From positions 74,464 through 138,463 of the forward strand of contig NZ_LMRT01000014.1 of assembly GCF_001426225.1 (NCBI RefSeq): a DNA stretch of 64,000 bases. Reading direction: 5' to 3'. Position 1 is the stretch's first letter. Every line of letters begins with the position of its first letter. This document shows, in pieces, positions 45,473 through 54,038 of this stretch. The stretch is from Allobosea sp. Leaf344. Lineage in GTDB: Bacteria; Pseudomonadota; Alphaproteobacteria; Rhizobiales; Beijerinckiaceae. Under the pieces are notes generated by a model. The model made no database searches and was not told where the DNA came from. It saw only the letters and a program-made list of their open reading frames with translations. Position numbers and translations under genes: made by a program.

Positions 45473-45606
45473 GACGGGGAGCGTCGGGCCTTGCGGCGTC
45501 GCTGCCGCTTCCTGTGTCGCGCCCGGCGCAATCCGCTTTTTTCGGGCCGGTTCGGCTGCTGGCGGCTTGACACCGCACCCCCGGATACGGAACGTGGCGG
45601 CCGCAA

Positions 45607-45680
45607 GCGGGTGTAGCTCAATGGTAGAGCAGCAGCCTTCCAAGCTGAATACGAGGGTTCGATTCCCTTCACCCGCTCCA
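45607..45680 (+). tRNA. tRNA-Gly (anticodon TCC)
   Basis: A 74-nt cloverleaf including encoded CCA. The acceptor arm pairs GCGGGTG with CACCCGC, the D arm is GCTCAATGGTAGAGC, the anticodon loop is CTTCCAA with TCC at positions 34-36, and the T arm is AGGGTTCGATTCCCT. It lies between the response regulator and TRAP permease genes. Confidence 0.97.
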
Positions 45681-45756
45681 CTCCTTTCCCCTCCGCCGCT
45701 CCTGCCGATGCGCTCGCCGTCATGAGGCTCGCGCGCCGCGGCGTCGCGGCGCTCCG

Positions 45757-47580
45757 GTGACGCCTCCGGCCGCAGGCAGGGCCGAGCGCGCTCTGGCGCG
45801 GCTCGTGCTCGGGCTGGAATGGCTCGGGGCTCTGCTCCTGGCCGCGCTGTTTCTGGTGGTGATGGCCGCCGTGATCCGGCGCTATTGGCTGGGCAGCGGC
45901 TTCCTCGGCGCCGATGAGGCGGCGATCTGGCTGCATGTCGGGCTCGTCGCGGTGGGGGCGCCGCTGGCGGCGAGCAGCGCGCTGGCGATGCGGCTCGATG
46001 TCTTCGTCAAGCTGCTGCCGCCGGGGGGCCGGCGCGTCGCCCGCATCCTCGCCGATGCGGTGACGGTGCAGGGCGCGCTGGTGCTGTGCCTCGGCGGCGC
46101 CGAGGTGGCCATGCTGGTCGGCGGCCGTTCCACCGTGCTCGGCCTGCCGGAATGGCTGCGCTTCGCCGCCTTCGCCTGTGGCGGGGGGCTGACCGTGCTG
46201 CTCATCCTCGGCCGCGCCGGGCTGGAGCGCGGGCCGGCGGCGGCGCTGGCGGCGCTGGCGATCGGCACCGGCCTCTATGCCGCCGCCCAGCTGGCGCCTT
46301 TGGTCTTCGTGGAGACGCCGAGCCTGGTCGCGGCGGCGATGGCGGCGTTGGGCCTGGTGCTCGGCGCCCCGATCCCGCATGCGCTGCTGGCCGGGGTCTC
46401 GCTCAGTAGTGCTTTCGGCGGCACTTTGCCGGAGCCGGCGATCGTGCAGAACTCGGTGTCCGGCGTGTCGAAATTCCTGCTGCTGGCGATCCCGTTCTTC
46501 CTGCTGGCCGGCGAGCTGCTGACGGCCGGAGGGCTCGCCGACCGGCTGGTGCGGTTCGCGGCGTCGCTGGTGGGGCATTGGCGGGCGGGGCTGGCGCAGA
46601 CGGCGCTGCTGGCGAGCGTCCTGTTCTCCGGCGCCTCCGGCTCCTCCGTCGCCAATGCCGCCTTCGGGGCCAAGGTCATGGCGCCGACGCTGATCGCCCG
46701 CGGCTATCCTCCCGCCAAGGCGGGCGCGATCGTCGCCGGCGTGTCGATGCTCGACAACATCATCCCGCCCTCCATCGCCTTCCTCATCCTGGCGACGGCG
46801 ACCAATCTCTCCGTCGGTTCGCTGCTGGTCGGAGGTTTCATCGCCGGCGCGATCCTCGCTCTGGCGCTGGCGGCGGGCATCCACCTCACCATGCGCGATG
46901 TCCGCGACACCGCCCCCCGCGCCAGCGCCCGGGAGCGGAAAGAGAGTTTCATCGGCGCGCTGCCGGCGATCGGGCTCGGCATCGTGGTGGTGGTCGGCAT
47001 CCGCTTCGGACTCGTCACGGTGACGGAGGCCTCGGCGCTGGCGGTGGCCTATGCGCTCGTGGTCTGCCTGCTGCTGCGCAGCCTGGGCGCCGCCGGCGTG
47101 ATGCTGGCGCTGCGCAAGGCGGCCACGGAAGCCGCGGCGATCGGGCTCCTGATCGGCGCCTCGGCGCCTTTCGCCTTCCTGCTCGCCACGGACCAGATCT
47201 CGGCGCTGATCTCCGGGCTGGTGACGGCGCTCGGCGCCGGCCCCTTCGCCGTCATGCTGATGGCCAATCTGCTGCTGCTGCTCGCGGGGCTGGTGCTCGA
47301 TATCGGTGCCGCCATCCTGCTGCTCGCGCCGCTGCTGCTGCCGGCCGCCGTCGCGGCGGGGCTCGATCCGGTCCAATTCGGCGTCATCCTCGTCGTGAAC
47401 CTGATGATCCACGGGCTGACGCCGCCGCTCGGCATCCTGGTCCATGTGGTGAGCGGCATCCTGCGCGTGCCGGCCGGTGCCGTGTTCCGCGCGGTTCTGC
47501 CGCTGCTGGCGAGCCTGCTTCTGGCGCTCGCCATCCTCTCCTGCGGCGTCGCCGCCTGGCCCTGGCTGCGCTCGCTTTGA
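45757..47580 (+). CDS. TRAP transporter, fused small and large permease (DctQM)
   Basis: A 607-residue membrane protein. About residues 1-185 are a DctQ-type four-helix unit (LVVMAAVIRRYWLGSGFLGA, WLHVGLVAVGAPLAA). About 186-607 are the DctM large permease (LLAIPFFLLAGELLTAGGLA, GASGSSVANAAFG, LDNIIPPSIAFLILATAT, HGLTPPLGILVHV). The start is GTG 45757; the ATG at 45722 runs straight into a stop. No substrate-binding protein gene is adjacent, so it must borrow one. Transport of a carboxylate or polyol-acid is usual for the family. Confidence 0.9.
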   Translation: MTPPAAGRAERALARLVLGLEWLGALLLAALFLVVMAAVIRRYWLGSGFLGADEAAIWLHVGLVAVGAPLAASSALAMRLDVFVKLLPPGGRRVARILADAVTVQGALVLCLGGAEVAMLVGGRSTVLGLPEWLRFAAFACGGGLTVLLILGRAGLERGPAAALAALAIGTGLYAAAQLAPLVFVETPSLVAAAMAALGLVLGAPIPHALLAGVSLSSAFGGTLPEPAIVQNSVSGVSKFLLLAIPFFLLAGELLTAGGLADRLVRFAASLVGHWRAGLAQTALLASVLFSGASGSSVANAAFGAKVMAPTLIARGYPPAKAGAIVAGVSMLDNIIPPSIAFLILATATNLSVGSLLVGGFIAGAILALALAAGIHLTMRDVRDTAPRASARERKESFIGALPAIGLGIVVVVGIRFGLVTVTEASALAVAYALVVCLLLRSLGAAGVMLALRKAATEAAAIGLLIGASAPFAFLLATDQISALISGLVTALGAGPFAVMLMANLLLLLAGLVLDIGAAILLLAPLLLPAAVAAGLDPVQFGVILVVNLMIHGLTPPLGILVHVVSGILRVPAGAVFRAVLPLLASLLLALAILSCGVAAWPWLRSL

Positions 47581-47592
47581 CGGCTCCGGCCG

Positions 47593-48453
47593 CTAGCGGC
47601 CTTGCATCGGCGCAGCCCCGGGGCGGGGCAGGAGGAGGTGGAAGGCCAGGGCCGTCACCGCCGCCACGACGAGGATCGAGACCAGCCACAAGCACAAAAG
47701 CTGCCCGGCCGCGACCCTGTTGTTGAACTCGCGCAGCAGGCCGAGCGCGAAGGCTGCATACCAGGACACGCCCGAGACCGCTCCGCAGCCGATGAAGATC
47801 ATCCTCTGGCCGAAGGAGAGGTCCATCAGCAACGGCCGCTGCGGCTTGGCGAGCACCAGCGGGATCACCGTCGCGTGCAGCAGCAACCCGTTCAGGGTCA
47901 GGGCCAGGACGATGGTGACCTTCGCCCAGATCTTCGGATTGGCGAGTTTTTCGGGCGCGTCGGCGGCATAGATCGCGAGGAAGCCGATCCCCGAGACCCA
48001 AAGCAGCACCAGCCCCACGGTGACGACCTTGGCGAGGAAGCCGAAGGTCCGCACGATCGGATCGGGCAAAGCGCGCCAGGCCAGCCAGCGCAGGATCCAG
48101 AAATCGAGCATGGTCGCGCCGCCGAGGCCGAAACACAGGCCGATCAGATGCAGACCCACCAGCGCCGTGCGCAGCTCGATGCCTGGCAGGAGGCCGATAT
48201 CGAGGAGCAGCCGCGGCGCCACCGGCGCGGCCTGCGGGACGCTGGAGAAACCCGGCCGCAGTGCCGGCCTCGCATCGGGGAAGACCAGCAGATCGGTCAG
48301 GGACGGGAAGCCCGCCCTGTCGAAGGTGATGGCGACGACCACGCAGCAGAATCCGATGACGATCCAGGGCAGCGCGGGATGCAGGGGAAAGGCGCCGGAC
48401 GCCGTCGATGCGTCGGAATGGGCGGTGGCGGGGATGCGGGATCGCGCTTGCAT
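47593..48453 (-). CDS. multi-pass membrane protein of unknown function
   Basis: A 286-residue protein with seven or so predicted helices (for example PWIVIGFCCVVVAITF, LVGLHLIGLCFGLGGATMLD, VVTVGLVLLWVSGIGFLA, LCLWLVSILVVAAVTALAFH). The pattern LHLIGLCFGLGG..LDFWILRWL is reminiscent of DUF2214-like or copper-resistance-type membrane proteins, but it was not identified. The ATG at 48453 was preferred over a TTG at 48492. A 13-bp palindrome lies 53 bp upstream and may be its operator. It is convergent with the DctQM gene (12 bp gap). Confidence 0.7.
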   Translation of the reverse strand: MQARSRIPATAHSDASTASGAFPLHPALPWIVIGFCCVVVAITFDRAGFPSLTDLLVFPDARPALRPGFSSVPQAAPVAPRLLLDIGLLPGIELRTALVGLHLIGLCFGLGGATMLDFWILRWLAWRALPDPIVRTFGFLAKVVTVGLVLLWVSGIGFLAIYAADAPEKLANPKIWAKVTIVLALTLNGLLLHATVIPLVLAKPQRPLLMDLSFGQRMIFIGCGAVSGVSWYAAFALGLLREFNNRVAAGQLLCLWLVSILVVAAVTALAFHLLLPRPGAAPMQGR

Positions 48454-48505
48454 CGGAGTTCCGGCCGAGGAGGAGGGCACGGGAACAGGCAAGCATGCCC
48501 AAAAC

Positions 48506-48518
48506 TAACGTTACGTTA
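48506..48518. promoter_or_regulatory. 13-bp palindrome, putative operator
   Basis: TAACG-TTA-CGTTA is a perfect 5-bp inverted repeat with a 3-bp spacer in an otherwise GC-rich promoter region. It lies 53 bp upstream of the ATG of the membrane protein at 48453. TetR- or MerR-type regulators bind sites of this size. No regulator gene is next to it. Confidence 0.5.
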
Positions 48519-48578
48519 TGTGATGCTCGTACCGTCTCGACAGGGTTGACGAATTGCAAAGCCGGGGCGCGCTCGCCC

Positions 48579-49613
48579 CTAGAGCCAGCTCTTGATCTGC
48601 GCCACCACCGCCTCCGTCGAGAGCCCGTAGCGCTCGTGCAGGGTCGGCAGCGCGCCGGCATCGAGAAAGGCGTCGGGCAGCGCGATCTGGCGGAAGCCCG
48701 CCGGGTGGATGCCGCCGCGCAGCAGCTCGCCCGCCACCGCCTCGCCGAGGCCGCCGATGACGCTGTGGTTCTCCGCCACCACGACCAGCCGCCCGGTCCG
48801 GGCGCAGGCGGCGCGGATGCTCTCGGCATCGAGCGGCTTGATCGTCGCCACATGCAGCACCGCGACGTCGATCCGGTCCGCGGCGAGCAGCTTTGCGGCC
48901 TCGAGCGCCCGCATCGTCATCAGCCCGGACGAGATGATCAGCACGTCGCTGCCGTCGCGCAACATCCTGGCCCGGCCGAGCTCGAAGCTGTAATCGTATT
49001 CGTCCAGCACCAGCGGGACGTTGCCGCGCAGCAGCCGCATATAGACCGGCCCCTGATGCGCCGCGATCGCCGGCACCGCCTGCTCGATTTCCAGCGCGTC
49101 GCAGGGATCGATGATCGTCAGCTGCGGCATGCCGCGGAAGATGGCGAGATCCTCCGTCGCCTGGTGGCTCGGCCCATAGCCGGTGGTCAGGCCGGGCAGG
49201 GCGCAGACGATCTTGACGTTCAGATTCTCCTCGGCGATCGCCATGAAGATGAAATCATAGGCGCGGCGCGAGGCGAAGACGGCATAGGTCGTGGCGAAGG
49301 GCGTGAACCCCTCCCGCGCCAGCCCGGCCGCGGCCGAGATCATCACCTGCTCGGCCATGCCCATCTGGTAGAACCGGTCCGGATAGGCTTTGGCGAAGAG
49401 ATGCAGGTCCGTGTACTTGCCGAGATCGGCGGTGATGCCGAGCACGTCGGGCCGCGTCCTGCCCAGCTCGACCAGCGCCTGGCCGAAGGGCGCGGCTCTG
49501 GTGCGCTGGTCGGGGCCGGCGATGGAGGCGATCATCGCGGAGGTCTTCAGCCGCGCGCCGCCCCCGGCAGGGGCGTCGAGATGGGCCGGCCGGAGATATT
49601 TCGAGCGTCTCAT
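48579..49613 (-). CDS. split transketolase, C-terminal subunit
   Basis: A 344-residue protein with the pyrimidine-binding and C-terminal domains of transketolase (TSAMIASIAG, VLGITADLGKYTDLHLF, FYQMGMAEQ, GFTPFATTYAVFASRRAYDF, CALPGLTTGYGPSHQATEDL). The catalytic Glu that activates TPP is in GMAEQ. ATG 49613 overlaps the N-terminal subunit stop by 4 bp. Together they form a two-chain transketolase that transfers ketol units. The SDR gene in the same operon suggests a pentose- or tetrose-like substrate rather than core pentose-phosphate metabolism. Confidence 0.92.
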   Translation of the reverse strand: MRRSKYLRPAHLDAPAGGGARLKTSAMIASIAGPDQRTRAAPFGQALVELGRTRPDVLGITADLGKYTDLHLFAKAYPDRFYQMGMAEQVMISAAAGLAREGFTPFATTYAVFASRRAYDFIFMAIAEENLNVKIVCALPGLTTGYGPSHQATEDLAIFRGMPQLTIIDPCDALEIEQAVPAIAAHQGPVYMRLLRGNVPLVLDEYDYSFELGRARMLRDGSDVLIISSGLMTMRALEAAKLLAADRIDVAVLHVATIKPLDAESIRAACARTGRLVVVAENHSVIGGLGEAVAGELLRGGIHPAGFRQIALPDAFLDAGALPTLHERYGLSTEAVVAQIKSWL

Positions 49614-50461
49614 GCCGGCCTCCCCTGGTCCAGCACGTCCAGAGCCCGTGCCCATTCCTCCGGCTCGACCCGCAGGAAGTGGTTGCGCTCGCGCTCTTCG
49701 AGGAAGGGCACCCCCTTCGCCATCCTGGTATCGCAGATGATGATGCGGGGTCTGGTGACCGTCGCATGGCGCGCGAGATCGAAGGCCGTGACCAGCGCCT
49801 CGAGATCATTGCCGTCGACGCGCTGGACCAGCCAGCCGAACGCCTCGAATTTCGGGACAAGCGGCTCGAAATTCATGATCTGGGTCGAGGGCCCGTCGGC
49901 CTGCATGTTGTTGACGTCGACGATGCCGATCAGATTGTCGAGCCGGTGCGAGCCCGCCGCCATCGCGGCTTCCCAGACCGATCCCTCATCCAGCTCGCCA
50001 TCGGAGAACAGCGTGTAGACGAAGCTCCGCGAGCGCTTGCGCTTCAGGCCAAGGGCCATGCCGACGGCGATGCCGAGTCCGTGGCCGAGAGAGCCCCCGG
50101 TGATCTCCATGCCCGGCGTATAGGCCGCCATGCCGGACATCGGCAGCCGGCTGTCGTCACCGCCATAGGTTTCGAGCTCGTCCTCCGGCAGCACGCCGGC
50201 CTCGATCAGCGCCGCGTAGAGCGCGATCGCGTAATGCCCGATCGAGAGCAGGAAACGGTCGCGCCCCTCCCATTCCGGCTCATGCGGCCGGTAGCTCAGG
50301 GCATGAAAATAGGCGACGGCCAGCACGTCGGCGATGCCGAGCGCCTGGGCGATGTAGCCCTGGCCCTGGACCTCGCCCATGCGCAGCGCGTTGCGCCGGA
50401 TCCGCCAGGCGCGCTCGGCCAGAGAGAGGTTGGGGAGGGCGGGGCGGGGCGCCTCAGCCAT
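49610..50461 (-). CDS. split transketolase, TPP-binding N-terminal subunit
   Basis: A 283-residue TPP-binding subunit. The TPP/Mg motif runs from SDGELDEGSVWEAAMAAG to IVDVNNMQADG (about residues 149-188). Other transketolase segments are DRFLLSIGHYAIALYAALIE and MEITGGSLGHGLGIAVGMAL. It overlaps the SDR stop by 8 bp and the second subunit by 4 bp. A truncated paralogue of this pair is present at 18304-19268, so the genome carried two copies of this operon type. Confidence 0.93.
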   Translation of the reverse strand: MAEAPRPALPNLSLAERAWRIRRNALRMGEVQGQGYIAQALGIADVLAVAYFHALSYRPHEPEWEGRDRFLLSIGHYAIALYAALIEAGVLPEDELETYGGDDSRLPMSGMAAYTPGMEITGGSLGHGLGIAVGMALGLKRKRSRSFVYTLFSDGELDEGSVWEAAMAAGSHRLDNLIGIVDVNNMQADGPSTQIMNFEPLVPKFEAFGWLVQRVDGNDLEALVTAFDLARHATVTRPRIIICDTRMAKGVPFLEERERNHFLRVEPEEWARALDVLDQGRPA

Positions 50462-51221
50462 GGATCAGCATGCCTCCATTGACGTCTATCACCGCGCCGG
50501 TGACGTAGCGCGACAGATCGGAGGCCAGGAAGAGATAGACCCCGGCGACATCGTCAGGCGCACCGAGCCGGCCCAGCGGGATGCCGCTCGCGATCTCCGC
50601 CTTCATGGCGGGGGTGAGCGCGTCGCCGGTGATGTCGGTCTCGACGAGACCCGGTGTGACGCAGTTCACCCTGATGCCGTCCGGCCCGAGCTCGCGCGCC
50701 ATCGCCTTGGCGAGGCCGAGCACCCCCGCCTTGGCCGCGGCATAATGCGGGCCGCCGAAGATGCCGCCGCCGCGCTGCGCCGAGACCGACGACATGCAGA
50801 CGATGCTGCCGGATCGGCGCGAGCGGAAATGCGGGATGAAGGCCTGGCTGAGGTTCAGCACGCCGCGCAGATTGACGTCGAGGATCCGGTCCCAATCGGC
50901 GGGCTCGATCTCCATCGTCCTGGCCGGCTGCGAGATCCCGGCATTGTTGATCAGGATATGCGCATGGCCGAAATGGGCGAGCACGCGCTGGGCCGCGGCG
51001 ATGGTCGAGGAGCGGTCCGCCACGTCGCAGGCGAGGCCGAGATGCCGCTGCCCCTCCTGGTCGGCGCTGAGCGTCGCGGCGGCCTCCATCGCCGCCGTCT
51101 CGTCGAGATCGAGGATGGCGACGCTGGCGCCGTGGCTGGCGAAGAGCCGGGCGGTCGCGAGGCCGATGCCGCGCCGTCCGGCCGCGCCGGAAATCGCGGC
51201 GACCTTGCCCTGCAGAAGCAT
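50454..51221 (-). CDS. SDR family NAD(P)-dependent oxidoreductase
   Basis: A 255-residue short-chain dehydrogenase. The cofactor motif is ISGAAGRRGIGLA (about residues 10-22), NNAGIS follows near 90, and the catalytic Ser, Tyr and Lys appear as CMSSVSA, YAAAKAG. The C-terminal PGLVETDITGDAL is typical. Asp in LDLDE after strand 2 favours NAD. It is the first gene of an operon with the two transketolase subunits and probably oxidises a polyol or sugar to the ketose used by them (inference). Confidence 0.92.
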   Translation of the reverse strand: MLLQGKVAAISGAAGRRGIGLATARLFASHGASVAILDLDETAAMEAAATLSADQEGQRHLGLACDVADRSSTIAAAQRVLAHFGHAHILINNAGISQPARTMEIEPADWDRILDVNLRGVLNLSQAFIPHFRSRRSGSIVCMSSVSAQRGGGIFGGPHYAAAKAGVLGLAKAMARELGPDGIRVNCVTPGLVETDITGDALTPAMKAEIASGIPLGRLGAPDDVAGVYLFLASDLSRYVTGAVIDVNGGMLIHG

Positions 51222-51442
51222 GCGTCTCTCCCCGTGGCGTCTTCTCTCGCTTTGCCGGCAGTGTTGTCGGCTGAGCCTCGCGGGGCAAGGCCTATCTCGC
51301 TCGCGCCGGCATGGGCGGCGGGCGCGGAGCGCGCCGTCTCGGCAGTGCCGGATTGGAGCAGCCCCGGCCGCGCCCGTTAACCACTCCCTGACCGGCTGAG
51401 CGCAACACTGCAGCGCGATTCGGTGTCATTTCGAGCGGTGTA

Positions 51443-51646
51443 ATGGGTCAGATCCTTCAGTTCCGGTTGCGTCCACAGCCTGTCGTCGGCGCCGATGCGC
51501 TCGACCTTCTCTCCGCCGTCGATTTCGCGCTGCGCGACCTCGCCGAGATCACCCAGCACATCATCCTCGATTCCGCCCGCGAACAGGCCGAGGCCTGCCG
51601 CCAGATGCTGCAGGACGCCTATGACGCGGCCTGCATGGCCGAGTGA
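51443..51646 (+). CDS. small hypothetical protein
   Basis: A 67-residue product, acidic and helical (ALDLLSAVDFALRDLAEITQ then AREQAEACRQMLQDAYDAAC), beginning MGQILQFRLRPQP. It reads like a small regulatory or Gcn5-like helper protein but was not identified. It lies between the divergent SDR and M20 genes, with 222 bp to the SDR start. The ribosome site is weak. The opposite-strand open frame over it has no plausible protein character. Confidence 0.5.
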   Translation: MGQILQFRLRPQPVVGADALDLLSAVDFALRDLAEITQHIILDSAREQAEACRQMLQDAYDAACMAE

Positions 51647-51752
51647 GCCTCTTCCGACCCGCGCATGCGCTGCCCTCGCAAGCCCATGACGGCAAACGCC
51701 TTGTTGCCGTGAGAGGGCGGCATTACGGTCTCTCCCACCAAGGGAGATCATC

Positions 51753-52961
51753 ATGCAGACGCTCGAAGACTGGCTCGCCGGTCACCATGCCGAACTGACC
51801 GCCATCCGCCGCGACATCCACGCCCATCCCGAGCTCGGGCTGGAGGAGACGCGCACCGCGGCGCTCGTCGCCAGGACGATGCGCGCCTGGGGGATCGAGG
51901 TCACGGAAGGCGTCGGCGGCACCGGCGTCGTCGGGGTCATCCGCGGGCGCAGGCCCGGCAAGCGCGCGGTCGGGCTTCGGGCCGACATGGATGCGCTGGC
52001 GCTCGACGAGCAGACCAACCTGCCGCATGCCTCGCGCCATCCCGGCAAGATGCATGCCTGCGGCCATGACGGCCACACCACCATGCTGCTCGGCGCCGCC
52101 GGCTATCTCGCCCAGAACCCGGACTTCGCCGGCACCGTCAACCTGATCTTCCAGCCCGCGGAAGAGGGGCGGGGCGGGGCCGTCGCCATGCTGGCGGACG
52201 GGCTGTTCGAGCGCTTCCCCTGCGACGCGATCTACGGGCTGCATAATTCGCCCGGCATGCCGGTCGGGCAGTTCGGCACCTGCACCGGCCCGATGCTGGC
52301 GGCGGCCGACAGCTGGAAGGTGACCTTCCGCGGCGTCGGCGGCCATGGCGGCTCGCAGCCGCATCTCTCCACCGACATCACCTATGCCCAGGCGCATTTC
52401 ACCCTCGGCCTGCAGGGCATCGTCGGGCGCAACGTGCCGCCGCTCGACACCTGCGTGATCAGCGTCGGCTTCATCCATAGCGGTTCGGAGCAGGCATCGA
52501 ACGTCGTGCCCTCGGAGCTCGTCATCGGCGGCACCGCCCGCACCTATTCCGACGAGGTCCGCGACATGGTCGAGCGGCGCATCGCCGAACTCGCCACGGC
52601 CACGGCCCGCGCCTGGGGCTGCCAGGCCGAGGCCAGCTATCAGCGGGGCCCGCGCGCGCTCCTCAACCAGCCGGAGCAGGTCGCCGTCGCCGTCGCCGCG
52701 GCGGCCGCCTCGGTCGGCGCGGCCAAGGTCGACAGCGCCATCCGGCCGAGCACCGGCGGCGAGGATTTCGCCGAGATGATGCAGCAGCGGCCGGGCGCCT
52801 TCATGCGGATCGGCAACGGCGTCGCGCCCGATGGCAGCTTCAGCGGCCTGCACACGCCGCATTACGACTTCAACGACGCGATCATCCCCGACGGCGTGCG
52901 CTATTGGGTGAATGTCGTGGCGCAGGAGCTGAAGACGGAGCCGCTGGAGATCGCCGCCTGA
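51753..52961 (+). CDS. M20 family amidohydrolase / aminoacylase
   Basis: A 402-residue metallo-amidohydrolase of the M20D (hippurate hydrolase / N-acyl amino acid) type. Metal ligands are in GLRADMDALALDE (about residues 72-84), HACGHDGHTTMLLG (about 103-116) and QPAEEGRGG (about 137-145), with a final His in GLHTPHYDF. It should release an acyl group from an N-acyl amino acid. The ribosome site AAGGGAG precedes ATG 51753. It ends at a strong hairpin shared with the convergent TRAP operon. Confidence 0.92.
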   Translation: MQTLEDWLAGHHAELTAIRRDIHAHPELGLEETRTAALVARTMRAWGIEVTEGVGGTGVVGVIRGRRPGKRAVGLRADMDALALDEQTNLPHASRHPGKMHACGHDGHTTMLLGAAGYLAQNPDFAGTVNLIFQPAEEGRGGAVAMLADGLFERFPCDAIYGLHNSPGMPVGQFGTCTGPMLAAADSWKVTFRGVGGHGGSQPHLSTDITYAQAHFTLGLQGIVGRNVPPLDTCVISVGFIHSGSEQASNVVPSELVIGGTARTYSDEVRDMVERRIAELATATARAWGCQAEASYQRGPRALLNQPEQVAVAVAAAAASVGAAKVDSAIRPSTGGEDFAEMMQQRPGAFMRIGNGVAPDGSFSGLHTPHYDFNDAIIPDGVRYWVNVVAQELKTEPLEIAA

Positions 52962-52970
52962 GCAGATTTC

Positions 52971-53009
52971 GGCGCGCCGCCCCCGCTCGGGGTGCGGCGC
53001 GCCCGTCTT
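52971..53009 (+). terminator. terminator hairpin after the M20 gene
   Basis: A 10-bp perfect stem GGCGCGCCGC/GCGGCGCGCC encloses a smaller CCCC/GGGG hairpin and is followed by CGTCTTT. It lies 9 bp past the M20 stop and right before the stop of the convergent TRAP binding-protein gene. The T-run is short, so it is a moderately strong terminator. Confidence 0.65.
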
Positions 53010-54005
53010 TCAGACCGCCGCCTTCTTGATCGCCTCCAGCGTATCGCCGCCGAATTTCGAGACGAATTCCTTCTCGACCTCGGCCGTGACGATCCTGGCG
53101 AAGGAATCGCGGTCGGGATTCTCCACCGCCTGCATCCCCGCCTTCTTCAGCGCCTCGAGGCTGGAGCCCTCGGTATCCTCGTTCATCTGGCGCTGAACCC
53201 CGGCGATCTCGACGCAGATCCGGGTCAGCATCGCCTGGACATCGGCGGGCAGCGCGTCGAACTTGCCCTTGTTCATCACCACCGGCCCGGTGGTGAAGGC
53301 ATGGCGCGTCAGCGACAAATGCTTCTGCACCTCGAAGAATTTGGCGTTGAGGATCAGCGTCACCGGGTTCTCCTGCCCGTCGACCGCGCCGGTTTCGAGA
53401 GCGGTGAAGAGCTCGGTGAAGGCCATTGGCGTCGGCACGGCGCCGAGCAGCTGGAACGCCTTGATATGGGCCGGGTTCGGCGTGGTGCGGATCTTCAGCC
53501 CCTTGATGTCGGCGGCGTTGGCCACCGGCCGGCGGTTGTTCGTCAGGTTGCGCCAGCCGATCTCCCAGGTCGCCAGCGCCTTCAGGTTGGAGCCTTCCAG
53601 CTCCTTGCGCAGCCCGTCGCCGATCGGCCCGTCCATCACCGCGGCGGCATGTTTGCGGCTCTGGAACAGGAAGGGCAGGTCGAGCACGTTGAGCTTGGGG
53701 GCGAGGCCGGTGAAGAACGGGTTGCCGGTCAGGCAGATGTCGAGCGAGCCGCCGCGCACGGCGCTGATCGTCTGCGCGTCGGAGCCCAGCGCACCATTCG
53801 GGAAGACCTGGATCTCATAGCGGCCATTGCTCTCCGCCTTGACCTTGTCGGCGAAGATCAGCGCGGCCTTGTGCCAGCTGTCGGCCTCCGGATGCGGGTG
53901 GGCGAAGCGCAGCTTCGCCGTCTGCGCCAGAGCGGGTCTGCCGATCGCGAACAGGGCGATACCGGCACCGGCGCCCTTCAGCATGGTCCTGCGGTCGATG
54001 GTCAT
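53010..54005 (-). CDS. TRAP transporter substrate-binding protein (DctP)
   Basis: A 331-residue DctP-family protein. The leader MTIDRRTMLKGAGAGIALFA resembles a Tat or Sec signal ending near RPALAQ. The mature start TAKLRFAHPHPEADSWHKAA, the conserved Arg in LKIRTTPNPAHIKAFQLLGA (expected carboxylate contact) and the GAVDGQENP segment are typical. It follows the DctM and DctQ genes in an operon that begins with the lactonase-like gene at 56820. So the ligand is likely the acid that those enzymes process. Confidence 0.93.
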   Translation of the reverse strand: MTIDRRTMLKGAGAGIALFAIGRPALAQTAKLRFAHPHPEADSWHKAALIFADKVKAESNGRYEIQVFPNGALGSDAQTISAVRGGSLDICLTGNPFFTGLAPKLNVLDLPFLFQSRKHAAAVMDGPIGDGLRKELEGSNLKALATWEIGWRNLTNNRRPVANAADIKGLKIRTTPNPAHIKAFQLLGAVPTPMAFTELFTALETGAVDGQENPVTLILNAKFFEVQKHLSLTRHAFTTGPVVMNKGKFDALPADVQAMLTRICVEIAGVQRQMNEDTEGSSLEALKKAGMQAVENPDRDSFARIVTAEVEKEFVSKFGGDTLEAIKKAAV

Positions 54006-54038
54006 GACGTTCCTCCTCTTGTTGTCGTTGCTTGCGGG

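Noticed and set aside
45607..45680. tRNA-Gly as an integration site for a genomic island
   Set aside because: No integrase, no repeated tRNA 3' end and no composition change was seen beside it.
45409..47445. Minus-strand open frame of 678 codons opposite the DctQM gene
   Set aside because: Biased composition (Gln, Arg, His) and full overlap with a clear membrane protein gene; it also crosses the tRNA.
51377..51754. Minus-strand open frame of 125 codons over the small plus-strand protein
   Set aside because: No protein-like pattern and it covers both the small gene and the M20 ribosome site.
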